Part shown: positions 1 through 11,300 of the stretch, in pieces | How positions within the stretch are numbered: position 1 is the first letter of the stretch | Layout of the letters: each line of letters starts with the position of its first letter | Assembly (NCBI GenBank): GCA_020744425.1 | Contig: JAGMUV010000007.1 | Coordinates: 2,294,001 to 2,358,000, forward strand | DNA from: Dactylonectria macrodidyma | Lineage: Eukaryota > Ascomycota > Sordariomycetes > Hypocreales > Nectriaceae | Reading direction: 5' to 3' | Length of the DNA: 64,000 bases | Made by a program: the position numbers and the translations under genes | The notes under the pieces: generated by a model | Told to the model about the DNA's origin: nothing | The model's input: the letters and a program-made list of their open reading frames with translations, nothing else | The model's database searches: none

Positions 1-68
1 CGAGTGATTGAGAATCTGCGACTCGCCTGGCTCTCCCAGAGACAGCTCTTCCAGCTCTCCCACCCATC

Positions 69-1319
69 ATGTTTTCGTCCAAGGGAAACGCGCCAGCGCA
101 CCAGGTGCCGGCCTGGAAGAAATCGGGTTCCAAGCACCAGCAATCGGCTGCATCTGCATCGGCCAGCCCAACCGTTGGGCAGCGAAGCACGCATGAGGGC
201 ACACCCAGCAAACGAAAACTCGACGCCCACGCCCCGCCACAGGCGAATTCCTCCCACGTTGCTAAGCGACCACGTAAGGATGAGGCCACGAGCGACCGGA
301 ATGGGCAATTGAAGAAACGAAAATCAGTCACTTTTGCAGATGCTCCCTCCAAGAAAGGCAATACCAACGACACGAAGCCTGATTCAACGGCTACACCCCA
401 GAAAAAGAGCAAGGGACCCTCTAAGAAACAGAAGCCCCCCGCCACGACCGACCTCAAGCCCGCGTTGGAGTACCTGCGGCTATGGAAGACGTCGCGGACC
501 AGCTGGAAGTTCAACAAGAATCACCAATCAACCCTGATCAAGCACGTCTTCGATGCTGACGGAATTCCTACCGCCGACATTGACGCCTTCTACGAATACA
601 TCAAAGACTTAAAGGGAATGGTGAGGATGAGGTTGCGGGAGTCGGCCCTCGAGGTCAGGACCAAGGATCGCTCACAGGGCGGGGCCGCGTTCCCCGAAGG
701 AACCGCGGACGTCGATGCGACTCAGGGACGGTACGAGACCATCCTCGCCAAATTCCTGCAATCCCAGCAGGTGGGCTCCAAGAGGAAACTATTTCACGAG
801 GAGGAATATCTTTCAGACTCGGACTCTGATGATGAGATCATCATCCAGCGACTCGTCAAGCGCATGCGTGCTGAGCTGGTCATCGAGGAGCTCTCCGACG
901 GCGCAGACACGGAAATGAGCACCACGTCGTCGACGTCGTCCAGAACCATTGCGTCCGGTGACAATACCACGCCCAACGCTGGCAAGAGGATGAAGCTCAA
1001 CGATGGTACCGGTAAGCGCCGGCGCAAGCTCCGGACGAACATGGACGACAGCGATAGCAGCAGTAGCAGCAGCGACAGCAGCTCGGATTCCGAGTCGGAC
1101 TCGGACAGCGATTCTGACACAGGCTCCAGCGGAAGCTCCTCGTCGTCCTCGGACGAGTCGTCTGATGATGACGAGGCTGATAATCGGCAGGATGACGATG
1201 AGACGTCAAGCAGCTCGTCCTCATCGTCCGACGAGGCGGACTCGGAGGACAGTAGCAGTGACGAGGACTCAGACGACTCCGATGACGATAATGCCCAGAT
1301 GGGAGCAACGCGATCATGA
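69..1319 (+). CDS. WKF-domain nucleolar-type protein (C7orf50-like)
   Basis: Single-exon gene of 416 residues. Residues about 133-197 form a WKF domain (the C7orf50/DUF2373 family): LEYLRLWKTSRTSWKFNK is followed by a helix-rich stretch ending near RMRLRESALEV. The N-terminal third is rich in Lys, Arg and Ser, with likely nuclear localisation clusters near 47-50, 66-70 and 82-85. Residues 84-89 read RKSVTF, a match to the PP1-docking RVxF consensus. From about residue 255 the protein becomes a long Ser/Asp/Glu tail typical of nucleolar chaperone-like or CK2-phosphorylated proteins. Family members are linked to the nucleolus and ribosome biogenesis, but no biochemical activity is established, so the role here is inferred. 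The ATG at 69 is the first in frame and has an A at -3 (ATCATG). The gene converges with the dioxygenase gene 231 nt downstream. Confidence 0.88.
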   Translation: MFSSKGNAPAHQVPAWKKSGSKHQQSAASASASPTVGQRSTHEGTPSKRKLDAHAPPQANSSHVAKRPRKDEATSDRNGQLKKRKSVTFADAPSKKGNTNDTKPDSTATPQKKSKGPSKKQKPPATTDLKPALEYLRLWKTSRTSWKFNKNHQSTLIKHVFDADGIPTADIDAFYEYIKDLKGMVRMRLRESALEVRTKDRSQGGAAFPEGTADVDATQGRYETILAKFLQSQQVGSKRKLFHEEEYLSDSDSDDEIIIQRLVKRMRAELVIEELSDGADTEMSTTSSTSSRTIASGDNTTPNAGKRMKLNDGTGKRRRKLRTNMDDSDSSSSSSDSSSDSESDSDSDSDTGSSGSSSSSSDESSDDDEADNRQDDDETSSSSSSSSDEADSEDSSSDEDSDDSDDDNAQMGATRS

Positions 1320-1550
1320 GAGAGCTTTTTCTTTATTTTGGGACTGCAAGACGGATACAATGTAACACCTCTGTTCGGATACCAGCTGCATGTTAGATAC
1401 CCACGGGCCTGTTGTCGCTCCGCTTTCAAGGGAGGCTGCAGCCTTTGCTAGACATGATTGGAATAGGATTTAGATAGGCCATCACTTGGATTTCACAGTT
1501 GAGCATATGCCTCCATTCATACTTGCCATTGTCGTTGTATCATGTATGCC

Positions 1551-2522
1551 CTAGGCGAGCAGCTTTGTGAAGCCCTCCTTGGGCGGCTGCAGCCAGTTCC
1601 TCTTGTCGTACTCTCTGCCCTCCCCCTCGATGATATGAAACGTATATATGATCCTGCCCTTCTGGCTCGTGTTCTTCTCGCTTTTGTGCAGCAGGTTGCC
1701 GTGGATGAGCACCAGGTCTCCTGCCTTGACCTCGCCGGCGACGTACTCTCCTCCGGCCTCGGGCGGCGCAACGCCGTACCCTTCGCCGGCGGGGAAGCGC
1801 GGCCCGTCATTGTCCACCATCTCAGTGCCGGTGTCGCCGGGCTTGCGCACCAGACGCTGCTCCACGGCAGCCCAGTGATGCGAACCGGGGAGGAAGCTCA
1901 GGCAGCCGTTCTCCAGTGTGGCGTCCTCGAGGGCGTACCAGAAGCCGACGGCGGACGGCGGGTCCGTGTACAGGAAGGTCGAGTCCTGGTGCGGCGGCAC
2001 GGCTCCCCCGATCTCGGGCTGCTTGCAGATGACCATGCTCTGCAGGCATCGCGGGTCCTTGAAGCCGACGGACCGGGCCACGGCGCCGGGGCTCGCCTCG
2101 CCGGCGGCCCGGAGCGCGGCGTCGTCGATGAGGCGGGCAAACGGCGGCGACAGCGCGTGCAGGTAGTGGCCGATCTTGTTGACGGCGCGCGCCTTGGGTT
2201 TGTTGAGCGAGCCATCGTCGTCGAAGGCGTCCTCCTCGAAGAAGAAGCGCACCTTGTCACCCGACGTCAGAAAGTAGTCGTCGCCCACGTGCTCCGACTT
2301 TTGGCCCGTCGAGAAGCGCGTCAGCGGGTGGTCTTCCAGCGAGAAGGACTCCAGCAACCGGTGCGTCTCGGCAAGCAGCGAAGAGACAGTCGCCGGCGTG
2401 AGGGCGTTGGGGATGATGAGGTAGCCGTCGCGGTTGAAGGCGGCGAGCTGCTCGGCCGTGAGGCCGCCTGGAACGTCCGCAGTCATAATGAGATGCCCAA
2501 CGGGATAGGCTTCGGTACGCAA
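1551..2522 (-). CDS. Phytanoyl-CoA dioxygenase family protein, PHYHD1-like
   Basis: Single exon, 323 residues, Fe(II)/2-oxoglutarate-dependent oxygenase of the PhyH family. The iron-binding triad is visible as H178-x-D180 (in PPHQDSTFLYT) and H279 (in IHGNLLHKS), with R290 (GRIIYTFH) placed to bind 2-oxoglutarate. The blocks DYFLTSGDKVRFFFEE, NKIGH.LHA, EDATLENGCLSFLPGSHH and NWLQPP resemble animal PHYHD1 closely, so the protein belongs to that branch rather than to peroxisomal phytanoyl-CoA hydroxylase. The substrate of this branch is not firmly known. No C-terminal SKL-type peroxisome signal is present (it ends KLLA). A second in-frame ATG at 2486 (residue 13) precedes TADVPGGLTAEQ and could be the real start, because the family domain begins there. 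A TATA-like element lies 66 nt upstream of the first ATG. Confidence 0.93.
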   Translation of the reverse strand: MRTEAYPVGHLIMTADVPGGLTAEQLAAFNRDGYLIIPNALTPATVSSLLAETHRLLESFSLEDHPLTRFSTGQKSEHVGDDYFLTSGDKVRFFFEEDAFDDDGSLNKPKARAVNKIGHYLHALSPPFARLIDDAALRAAGEASPGAVARSVGFKDPRCLQSMVICKQPEIGGAVPPHQDSTFLYTDPPSAVGFWYALEDATLENGCLSFLPGSHHWAAVEQRLVRKPGDTGTEMVDNDGPRFPAGEGYGVAPPEAGGEYVAGEVKAGDLVLIHGNLLHKSEKNTSQKGRIIYTFHIIEGEGREYDKRNWLQPPKEGFTKLLA

Positions 2523-3196
2523 GGGGAAAGACGCTTGTCAATCGGGTCCCGAGGAAGAGTCGACTAGAGTCCAGAAAGAGTCCTTGATATTTATATGCCG
2601 AGGTTGTCGTTGAGTTGACATTAAAGTTGACATCAAGAGTTGCGTGTGGCACAAGGTGGGGATTGCCATAATTATCCCCCGCCGACGTTATCGCTTTGAG
2701 CCGGCTCCCTGGTCAGCGCGGAGACCGGAGGCTGCCGCTTTGGCATGTTGATGGTAGAATATGCATTCTGCAGCTTCCAGACTTTCTTCCTGTGGTTGGT
2801 CATTTTCATTAAACAGCACCTCGCGACACTTCCGAAGAAGGCGAGGAGTATCACCACGTTCCTAGTGCCAGGCACGTCTGGCTTCCGAATTCAATACAGT
2901 GCCTGAAAGTCATGCTGCGCCAACCCCAGGTCTAACACGATCACATCCTCTGTATCACGTTACTCTCTTTCCCGAAAGAATACACCCTTTCATTACTGAG
3001 GCGTCGTAGTATATACCCAGCATTAATCCCTTCGACTGCCATCTCGCATCCTCGCATACACGATACTCGATGTCTACATCCAATAATTAAGCAAACAAAC
3101 AACCATAACTCCCTGTCCGATGCAATTGTCTGTGGCTCGGTTCAGAACGATGAATAAAGAGGCTCAATTTCCGATAGTGAGCTCGGATATTCCAGT
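2523..3196. other. Intergenic: dioxygenase promoter and 3' flank of claudin-like gene
   Basis: No coding region is seen. The left 150 nt hold the TATA-like element and the paired GTTGACAT sites of the dioxygenase gene. The right part should contain the 3' untranslated region of the claudin-like gene, which reads toward it. Confidence 0.6.
2588..2595 (-). promoter_or_regulatory. TATA-like element of the PHYHD1-like gene
   Basis: On the minus strand this reads TATAAATA, 66 nt before the first ATG of the dioxygenase gene and 102 nt before its second ATG. Just upstream, GTTGACAT (as written on the plus strand) occurs twice with the same orientation, at 2614-2621 and 2626-2633, 12 nt apart. The spacing suggests a core promoter with a nearby paired activator site. 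Both are read from sequence only. Confidence 0.45.
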
Positions 3197-4036
3197 CTAG
3201 GCATACTGAGGATCCTCCAGAAAGTCGTAACCCTCTTCGGGAGGCAGCAGGTACGCGGACAGAACAAGTCCGACGGCGGTGAGTATTGAGATGGCCGCGC
3301 TTGTGGTGCCGAGGTAGAATGAGACGTCGAGGTTCCATCCAGGGATGGTGAACTGGTCATCGTTCTCGAAGAGATAGGCCTAGCAACAGTGTTAGCGTCA
3401 TGGGTCGAGACTCTCGGTGGATACATCCCTAGGGGTGGGCAAAGAGATACTGACCACGATGGATATGGTAGCAAACTCGACAACAGACACCAGAGTCAAC
3501 ATGGCTCCCACGAAAGGCCATCCCGTTTCGCGCTTGTACTTGCCACCACCGAGAATGACAGCGAAGGAAACCAGGCCAGCCAGACACAGGATGGTGGAAA
3601 AGGACGCCATGAACCCGACGGTCCTCCACATCGAACAGAAGTAACGCTCCCCATCTTGGCACAGCTCCTTGTAGGGGAAGTTTCGGCAGGGCGGATCATC
3701 GAGGTTCGAGCAACTCCGGTGTAGCCCAATATGCTTCTCTACGGTGCCGCCCGAGGTCGTCGTGACGGAATAAGAGACCCAGTTCGGCATCCATATGGAC
3801 GCCACGATCATAATTGTCGCTATTACATGTTAGATATGCTAGCATATCGCGATGACTTGTCCTGCGCTGATGCTGTCTCTCCATGGCTGGACGTCCGCAA
3901 GCGCCCACGAAGCGTCATCGACGTCATTGCGGCGCGACAAGGGAGTGTGGCTGGAGAGGGGAATGGCAGACTCAGGAGGACACGTACAGGCAGCAAAGGC
4001 CACCAGGGCCGTTGTGTAGACGGAGACGCGTGTCAT
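3197..4036 (-). CDS. Claudin-like four-transmembrane protein (PMP22/claudin superfamily)
   Basis: Three exons on the minus strand: 4036-3988, 3819-3455 and 3379-3197, joined by introns with GTACGT/TAG and GTCAGT/TAG ends. They encode 198 residues. Hydrophobic helices lie near residues 5-26, 85-107, 117-142 and 157-183. The first extracytoplasmic loop holds Trp26/Trp30, the motif GLHRSC (48-53) and cysteines 53, 61, 70 and 78. This matches the claudin-superfamily loop (W...GLW-x2-C...C), with His in place of the last Trp. The topology matches fungal claudin-like membrane proteins such as fission-yeast Dni1/Dni2 and the Sur7/PalI group, which act in plasma-membrane domain organisation or cell-surface remodelling. 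The exact subfamily is uncertain. The short C-terminal tail (PPEEGYDFLEDPQYA) is acidic. The gene is divergent from the nitrilase gene. Confidence 0.82.
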
Positions 4037-5253
4037 GGCGAACACGCGACCGAGCGAAATAACTTGCGGGAGAGATGGGATATTTGGCGGTTTGGATGAG
4101 GGAAGGACACGGTAAATGTCGATGCCTTAATGTGTCTGCCTGCGGTTGCGCCTTGGCCGTTGTGGGTGTGCGGGCAGGTGAGTTAGCGAGCTGCTGCCAA
4201 AAGAGTGTGGCTGAAGCGCGAGAGGCGAGGTGGCAGTTGGCCTGGTGTTGAACTCGGGGGGCTGTTCCACCCTAGAAAACCCCTGCTGGACAGCAGCTTT
4301 GTAGCAAATCACACTGCTCTCAAGCCCATGCTTGATCTTGGGTTGCAACAGAAAACCTGGTTTTCGCTGCCTGCCTCGGCCAGCAACGGTCGATCCCGCT
4401 CACACCACTTGCGATCTGTGCATCATCTTTGGGGTCACGCGGGACAGACGCTGCTGATAAGCTGGCGCCGTAGCCATTCAGAAGTGTATGCTAATGCCCT
4501 ATTGTAAGATTGTAGGATGCTCTCGCACATAACAGCACTCAACCTTCCGTTAAAGGGATCGTGATACTCTTTCATTGACGTGAAAAAAGTACAGGGTCGT
4601 CGGATTGCTAATCAGCTGCTTATCATACCGTCTCAATCTTGCTTGGCCATGGAGGTTCAAGATGCATGATCTTACCCTATAGGCATGGTGCGGAAAATTC
4701 GGGCCAAAGAGGTCATCAACGATTGTGATTAGGTCGGCTGCATTTTTTTTTTTTCTTAATTCGCGAACCATCGAGATAGTATTTACACTCATCGGACTTA
4801 CCTTCCCCAGTATATTCAAACCTCTACGATCTTTCAAGACACTAGGCGGGCTTTCATGTCCGACGAGCTTCGGACTCACAGTCCGATCACCAAATCCCTT
4901 CCTGCTTTGGCTTAGTAACGATGGCTTCCAGGGCCGCTTAGAAACGGGGACAACCCCATTTTTTCACCTTTGATGGTGTCAATTGCCTCACGGGAATCCC
5001 ACTCAGTGCCCGAGAGAGATTTCCAATTCCGCGCATCTCTATGTAGTATCGTGTCGCTGTCGCCACTGTTTTGTCTTGGATCCAGCCCCTCCTAAAGCTA
5101 AAGCCGCTGCCCCGCCCCCACTTCCACAATAACGCCTTCCGTCCTCCGCCCTCGGCCTCCGCCGTCACCGGTCCCGACGATATATGCTCCTCCGGAATCA
5201 ATATTCGTCGATCTTAAACCTCGACCGTCCCCTTCTTGTATCCCCTTCGAACC
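4037..5253. other. Divergent promoter region between claudin-like gene and nitrilase
   Basis: 1.2 kb without a recognisable gene, lying between two divergent starts. It holds a T12 tract at 4743-4754. The last 200 nt before the nitrilase ATG are pyrimidine-rich, as is common around fungal transcription starts. Confidence 0.6.
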
Positions 5254-6264
5254 ATGCGAACTGCACTGCGCACCTTTGCCAGACTCTCTAGCTCCTTCAT
5301 CCAGCCACGCTCCGCTCTCGTTCCTATCCTCCGAAGCCCGACCTTTTCTCGCACAATGTCCGCCTCCGCCGGCCCCGTCCTCAAGAAGCCCGTCAAGTTG
5401 GCTTGCATCCAGCTAGCCTCGGGTGTCGATAAGCAAGCCAACCTGCAGCGCGCAGCCGACCACGTCGCGAAAGCCGCCGCCAGCGGTAACAAGATCGTTG
5501 TCTTGCCAGAGTGCTTCAACTCTCCCTACGGCACTAAATACTTCCCTCAGTATGCTGAGACGCTGCTCCCCTCGCCGCCGCCCGCCGACCAGGCGCCCTC
5601 GTTCCACGCCCTCGCCAAGATGGCCTCGGACAATAATGTCTACCTCGTCGGCGGATCCATTCCTGAGTTCAACCCGGACACCAAGAAGCACTACAACACC
5701 AGCCTGATATTCGGCCCTGACGGTGCCCTGCTGGCTAGCCATCGCAAGGTTCACCTCTTCGACATTGATATCCCCGGAAAGGTCACATTCCGTGAATCCG
5801 ACGTCCTTAGCCCCGGAAACAAAGTGACACTCGTCGACCTGCCTGAGTACGGTAAGATCGCCATCGCCATCTGCTACGACCTGCGCTTCCCCGAGCTGGC
5901 CACCATTGCTGCTCGCAAAGGCGCCTTTGCCCTCATCTACCCCGGCGCCTTCAACACCACCACCGGCGCCCTGCATTGGCGCCTGCTTGGCCAGGCCCGT
6001 GCTGTCGATAACCAGATCTACGTCGCCCTGTGCAGCCCTGCCCGTGACGTCAACAGCGATTACGTTGCGTGGGGCCACAGTCTTGTCGTCGACCCTATGG
6101 CTAAAGTTTTAGTTGAGGCTGACGAGGATGAGACCATTGTCGAGTGGGAGCTAGAGGGCGAGAAGATTGCCGAGCCAAGGAGAAACATCCCCCTCAACAC
6201 GCAGAGGAGATTTGATGTGTATCCGGATGTGAGCCAGGGCAAGATTCACTTCGAAGAACCTTAA
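5254..6264 (+). CDS. nit2: Omega-amidase / NIT2-type nitrilase
   Basis: Single exon, 336 residues from the ATG at 5254. Carbon-nitrogen hydrolase with the complete Glu-Lys-Cys triad: E86 (VLPECFNSPYG), K165 (HRKVHLFDID) and C207 (IAICYDLRFPE). The blocks YVAWGHS, YPGAFN.TTG..HW and ARAVDNQ(I/V)YVA fit the NIT2/omega-amidase branch, which hydrolyses alpha-ketoglutaramate and alpha-ketosuccinamate to the keto acid and ammonia after glutamine or asparagine transamination. The first 34 residues are rich in Arg, Ser and Ala with no acidic residue, which looks like a mitochondrial presequence. A second in-frame ATG at 5356 (Met35, MSASAGPV) starts just before the catalytic domain and would give a cytosolic form. 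Two forms by alternative start choice are therefore plausible. An adjacent TTG at 5236 is ignored as a start. Confidence 0.95.
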   Translation: MRTALRTFARLSSSFIQPRSALVPILRSPTFSRTMSASAGPVLKKPVKLACIQLASGVDKQANLQRAADHVAKAAASGNKIVVLPECFNSPYGTKYFPQYAETLLPSPPPADQAPSFHALAKMASDNNVYLVGGSIPEFNPDTKKHYNTSLIFGPDGALLASHRKVHLFDIDIPGKVTFRESDVLSPGNKVTLVDLPEYGKIAIAICYDLRFPELATIAARKGAFALIYPGAFNTTTGALHWRLLGQARAVDNQIYVALCSPARDVNSDYVAWGHSLVVDPMAKVLVEADEDETIVEWELEGEKIAEPRRNIPLNTQRRFDVYPDVSQGKIHFEEP

Positions 6265-6617
6265 TAGATCTGTCATGACGATGATTAAATAGTTAAACGC
6301 ATGTACGATATTTACGAATGAAAGCGACGCATCATGACTACGTGGATTTTGGGTCAACTCCTGGCTACACCAATGGAGAAAGTGCATGGAAATCATAACA
6401 TGGAGAAGTGGCGACGAAGAGGACCGCTTTGTCATGAGACGACGTAATAAGACCTTACTCTGCAGCAAGGACATGGTCTTATTTTCCTCATCTCTGGCGT
6501 TCATGCGCTCTTTACGCTGACAATTCTATGCGACCACCGTGGTCTTCCCGTTCGTTTTCCGTTTTGAAACTCAAATGCAATGGCTGCCACCATGTCCGCG
6601 TGTGCGATGTCTCGCAC
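6265..6617. other. Convergent 3' region between nitrilase and spermidine synthase
   Basis: 353 nt between two stop codons that face each other. It should contain both 3' untranslated regions. No further gene is seen. Confidence 0.6.
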
Positions 6618-8321
<1,704 letters not shown>

Positions 8322-11300
8322 TTTGGAGGAGGTTACGACGGAGCGTGAAGAGGCGAGTGGAAGAGCAAAGACACGGTGTCGAAGACGAGAAGAATCGAAT
8401 CGAGAGAGCAGTAGAGTCGAGTGGGAGCGCGACGGCGATGGAAGAGGGAAGCGGTGCCTCTTATTAGCTTTGCAGGTGCAGGCGAAGCTGCGAGGTGGGG
8501 TGAAAATTTTCGACCGCCAAGTTGGAGCCGCCAACAAAACAGGCGACACGGCCGTCATGGCCATGGTCATGGTAATGGTCGGGCAGCGACCACCAATCCC
8601 CATTCTCGAATTGTTGCACAGATACCATACAAACAGATGCACGTACGTGGTACCCGCTGCGGTGACAGCAATGTAGGCGATACGGCATGTATTTCTCGCA
8701 GCTGCCTCCGGCTACTTACCCGGAGGTAGCAGTGGCCCTTGCTCAACCGGTCAGGACTCAGAAGCGAAGTCCTGGTGGATTGAAACACCCTCACCACAAG
8801 TCCACTGAGAATGACCTGGCGCCACTGACAGCGCAGAACTTAGAACCTAGGGCCGCCTCCATCATGCTCTGGTCTGCCAGTTTCGAGCTTGGCCTCTCTG
8901 GTTTTTTCCTTTCTCGGCAGTGTGCACGTCACTGTGAAGCTTTTTGGCGTGGGGTGGTGGAGACGAGAGGATGCGGATGATGAGAGAAAACATCCGCTTT
9001 CTCCAGGTCAACCTGGGGACCGGCATTGCCAATGCCAACAACGATGGCTAGACCGCTTGATGAGTAGCGAGGGCCATGCTTACCATGGTCGTGTTATTAT
9101 TCTTTTCCCTAGTGCTTCAGCTCCAGCTTGGGTCTTTGCCCTTGGTGGTTGTCGAATCCTTTGTGTCATGGCTGGCTATTTCACTCTGAGACTCAAAAGA
9201 TCTGGACAAGAGGCAATGCCGCTGTCATGGATCAACAAAGTCTAGGTATCCTACGATAGTGTGGTACTACATATGGGCAAACGCGGATGAACTAAAACAT
9301 TGGTTCTTCCTCTTGGAGTAAGCTCTTTCGCTACATGATTACAACCTTCCAGAATCGAAGTCGAATGCATCCTCTGGTCTGTTGGTGTGGTAATTTTTTT
9401 TTCTCCCCACTGCTCACCACTGGTCATTACTGGGCATGACTGGTCCCACATAGGTCCGGTGGAAGCGCTGGAAGAAAACACTCACATCCAATTGGGCATC
9501 GACCCTCTTACATAACTCTTTTCCATCCTTGCCCTCCTCCAGTTGTGTAAGTGCGGTTTCATCCTTGTGCAAGGATTGATTCCTGGGTCGTAGTGCAGCT
9601 CCATGCCTGGGAATAAAGCCCAATTACGTAGGAGGCTATTCTTTGGTCAGTCCATTGACTGCTTTCATTAATCAACGGGTCGCTCCCGTTCTGCCGGGGT
9701 CATGTTCTGACATTGGCGTGCAAACTTGGGCTTGGGAGCTCGAATGATCGTCGTGATATTAGGTTGGGGGGGACCAAAGGCCAGCAACGGGCGGATGCCG
9801 AGTAACATCTTCCCGGGAATGAACCGGCCCTACAATGGGCACGGATTATTCTAGTTGATGTAGGTGGTTTGGTACCCGTGAAAGAAAGAGAGACAGAGGG
9901 AGGTAGCGTTGGTCCTATGGGTGGGCAGACAAACATCTGGGAAACTTAGGATTTTCACAGTCTCGCTATCTTTCTCACGACCCATGTCCACTATCCCGGC
10001 TTTTTTCTTTCCCCAACATCCCATTTTCCCACTGACCTGCCTGCTTACGCTGTCGCTTCGGTTGCGGAGTCGAAACGTGGGTGGTCCTAGGAACTTGCTT
10101 TGTTTCTCATGCTTTCGGTATGAGGCGAAGACCCGAAATATGCACCTCGCGTGGGCCTTGGTGCCATCGCGGGTAGAGCAAAAAGAAAACATGACTTCAG
10201 CTGCTGGGGCTAGGAGGAGAGAGGAGAGGGGGACGCCTGACGAAATAGACTCTCTCAGTCAGTGGGTTTGATTGTTCTCTTTTCGAGTCAGGAGACGCGC
10301 AAACTAGAGGCCGATCATTGTCATTCCCTTCCTCCGTAGTACGCCAAGGGAAGGGGGTTGGTTGGCTGGCTCTCTGTCCGTGGGACTCAGAATTCTCCAT
10401 CGTGTTTAAGACCGACTTGGTCCGTCACCCGCTGCCAAACCAAGAGGGCCCCCGCAAGGTGGAATTGTTATGGTGCCCTGTACTTCGTCGGAGCCTGGCT
10501 TGGCGACAACTTGAAACCGCTGCAGGCACTAGAAGCGCCGTCAACGCTGGCCGAGTTCAGGTCTCTCACAACTCGATGTTGCAGCAGGATTTCCTCATCC
10601 CAGCAAGCAGGGATACCATCAGTTCGGAAACACCGCTACAAGCTTCCGGCATGGCAGCTAACACTGTGGGTGCATGCGTGTGCTTCGTATGGGGATCGCT
10701 GCCCATGGTATACGTTATCCCTGGTAAAGTCGTTCGTTACTTGATCCTCCTTGTCAAGGTTCTTCGCAGCAGCTCATGCTTGTTGATGAATGTTGTTGTG
10801 GTCCCAACGACGGTGTTCCTTGTTGCCATGCATCGTGCCTTTTGCTTCCTAATAATCCCCCCCTGGGCTGCTATGTTCGGTACCTGCATTCGCCAATTAG
10901 CGGCCCATGTCCCGCGACGATCCCCGACGACCGTTGCATCCTGGGGCGGATGGCGAGATGGAGAGTTGTTCCCCCTTGTCTAAATCCCTCTCCCCCTGAC
11001 CACATGGACAGTCGTAGTCGTGGACTGATGCCATGCCCCTACCACTGGTCTTCTTTGCCTGCATTAGCACTCTGGTGAGTCGCGACGGCCATGCGAAGCA
11101 CTTCCCCGGCTTCTCCTAATTTCTGCCGGAGAAATAGCGCTGTCAAGAGGATTCATGACTACGCACGCACGAGGTCAGAGGCTGCATGCGCCTCTTCCCA
11201 GCTCTGGGTTTCAGCTTTCATGACTCCGTCTGAATTGATGACTGGTCTCTTTTCTAACGATACTCAACGGCCTAGCGTACTACTGTACGTACAAAGTATT

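Noticed and set aside
1542..2567. 341-codon plus-strand open frame opposite the dioxygenase
   Set aside because: Antisense shadow. The minus strand carries a complete PhyH active site.
10318..10983. 221-codon open frame with hydrophobic stretches
   Set aside because: It opens with TTG. The first ATG is at 10576, leaving 135 codons with no family resemblance and no promoter-like context.
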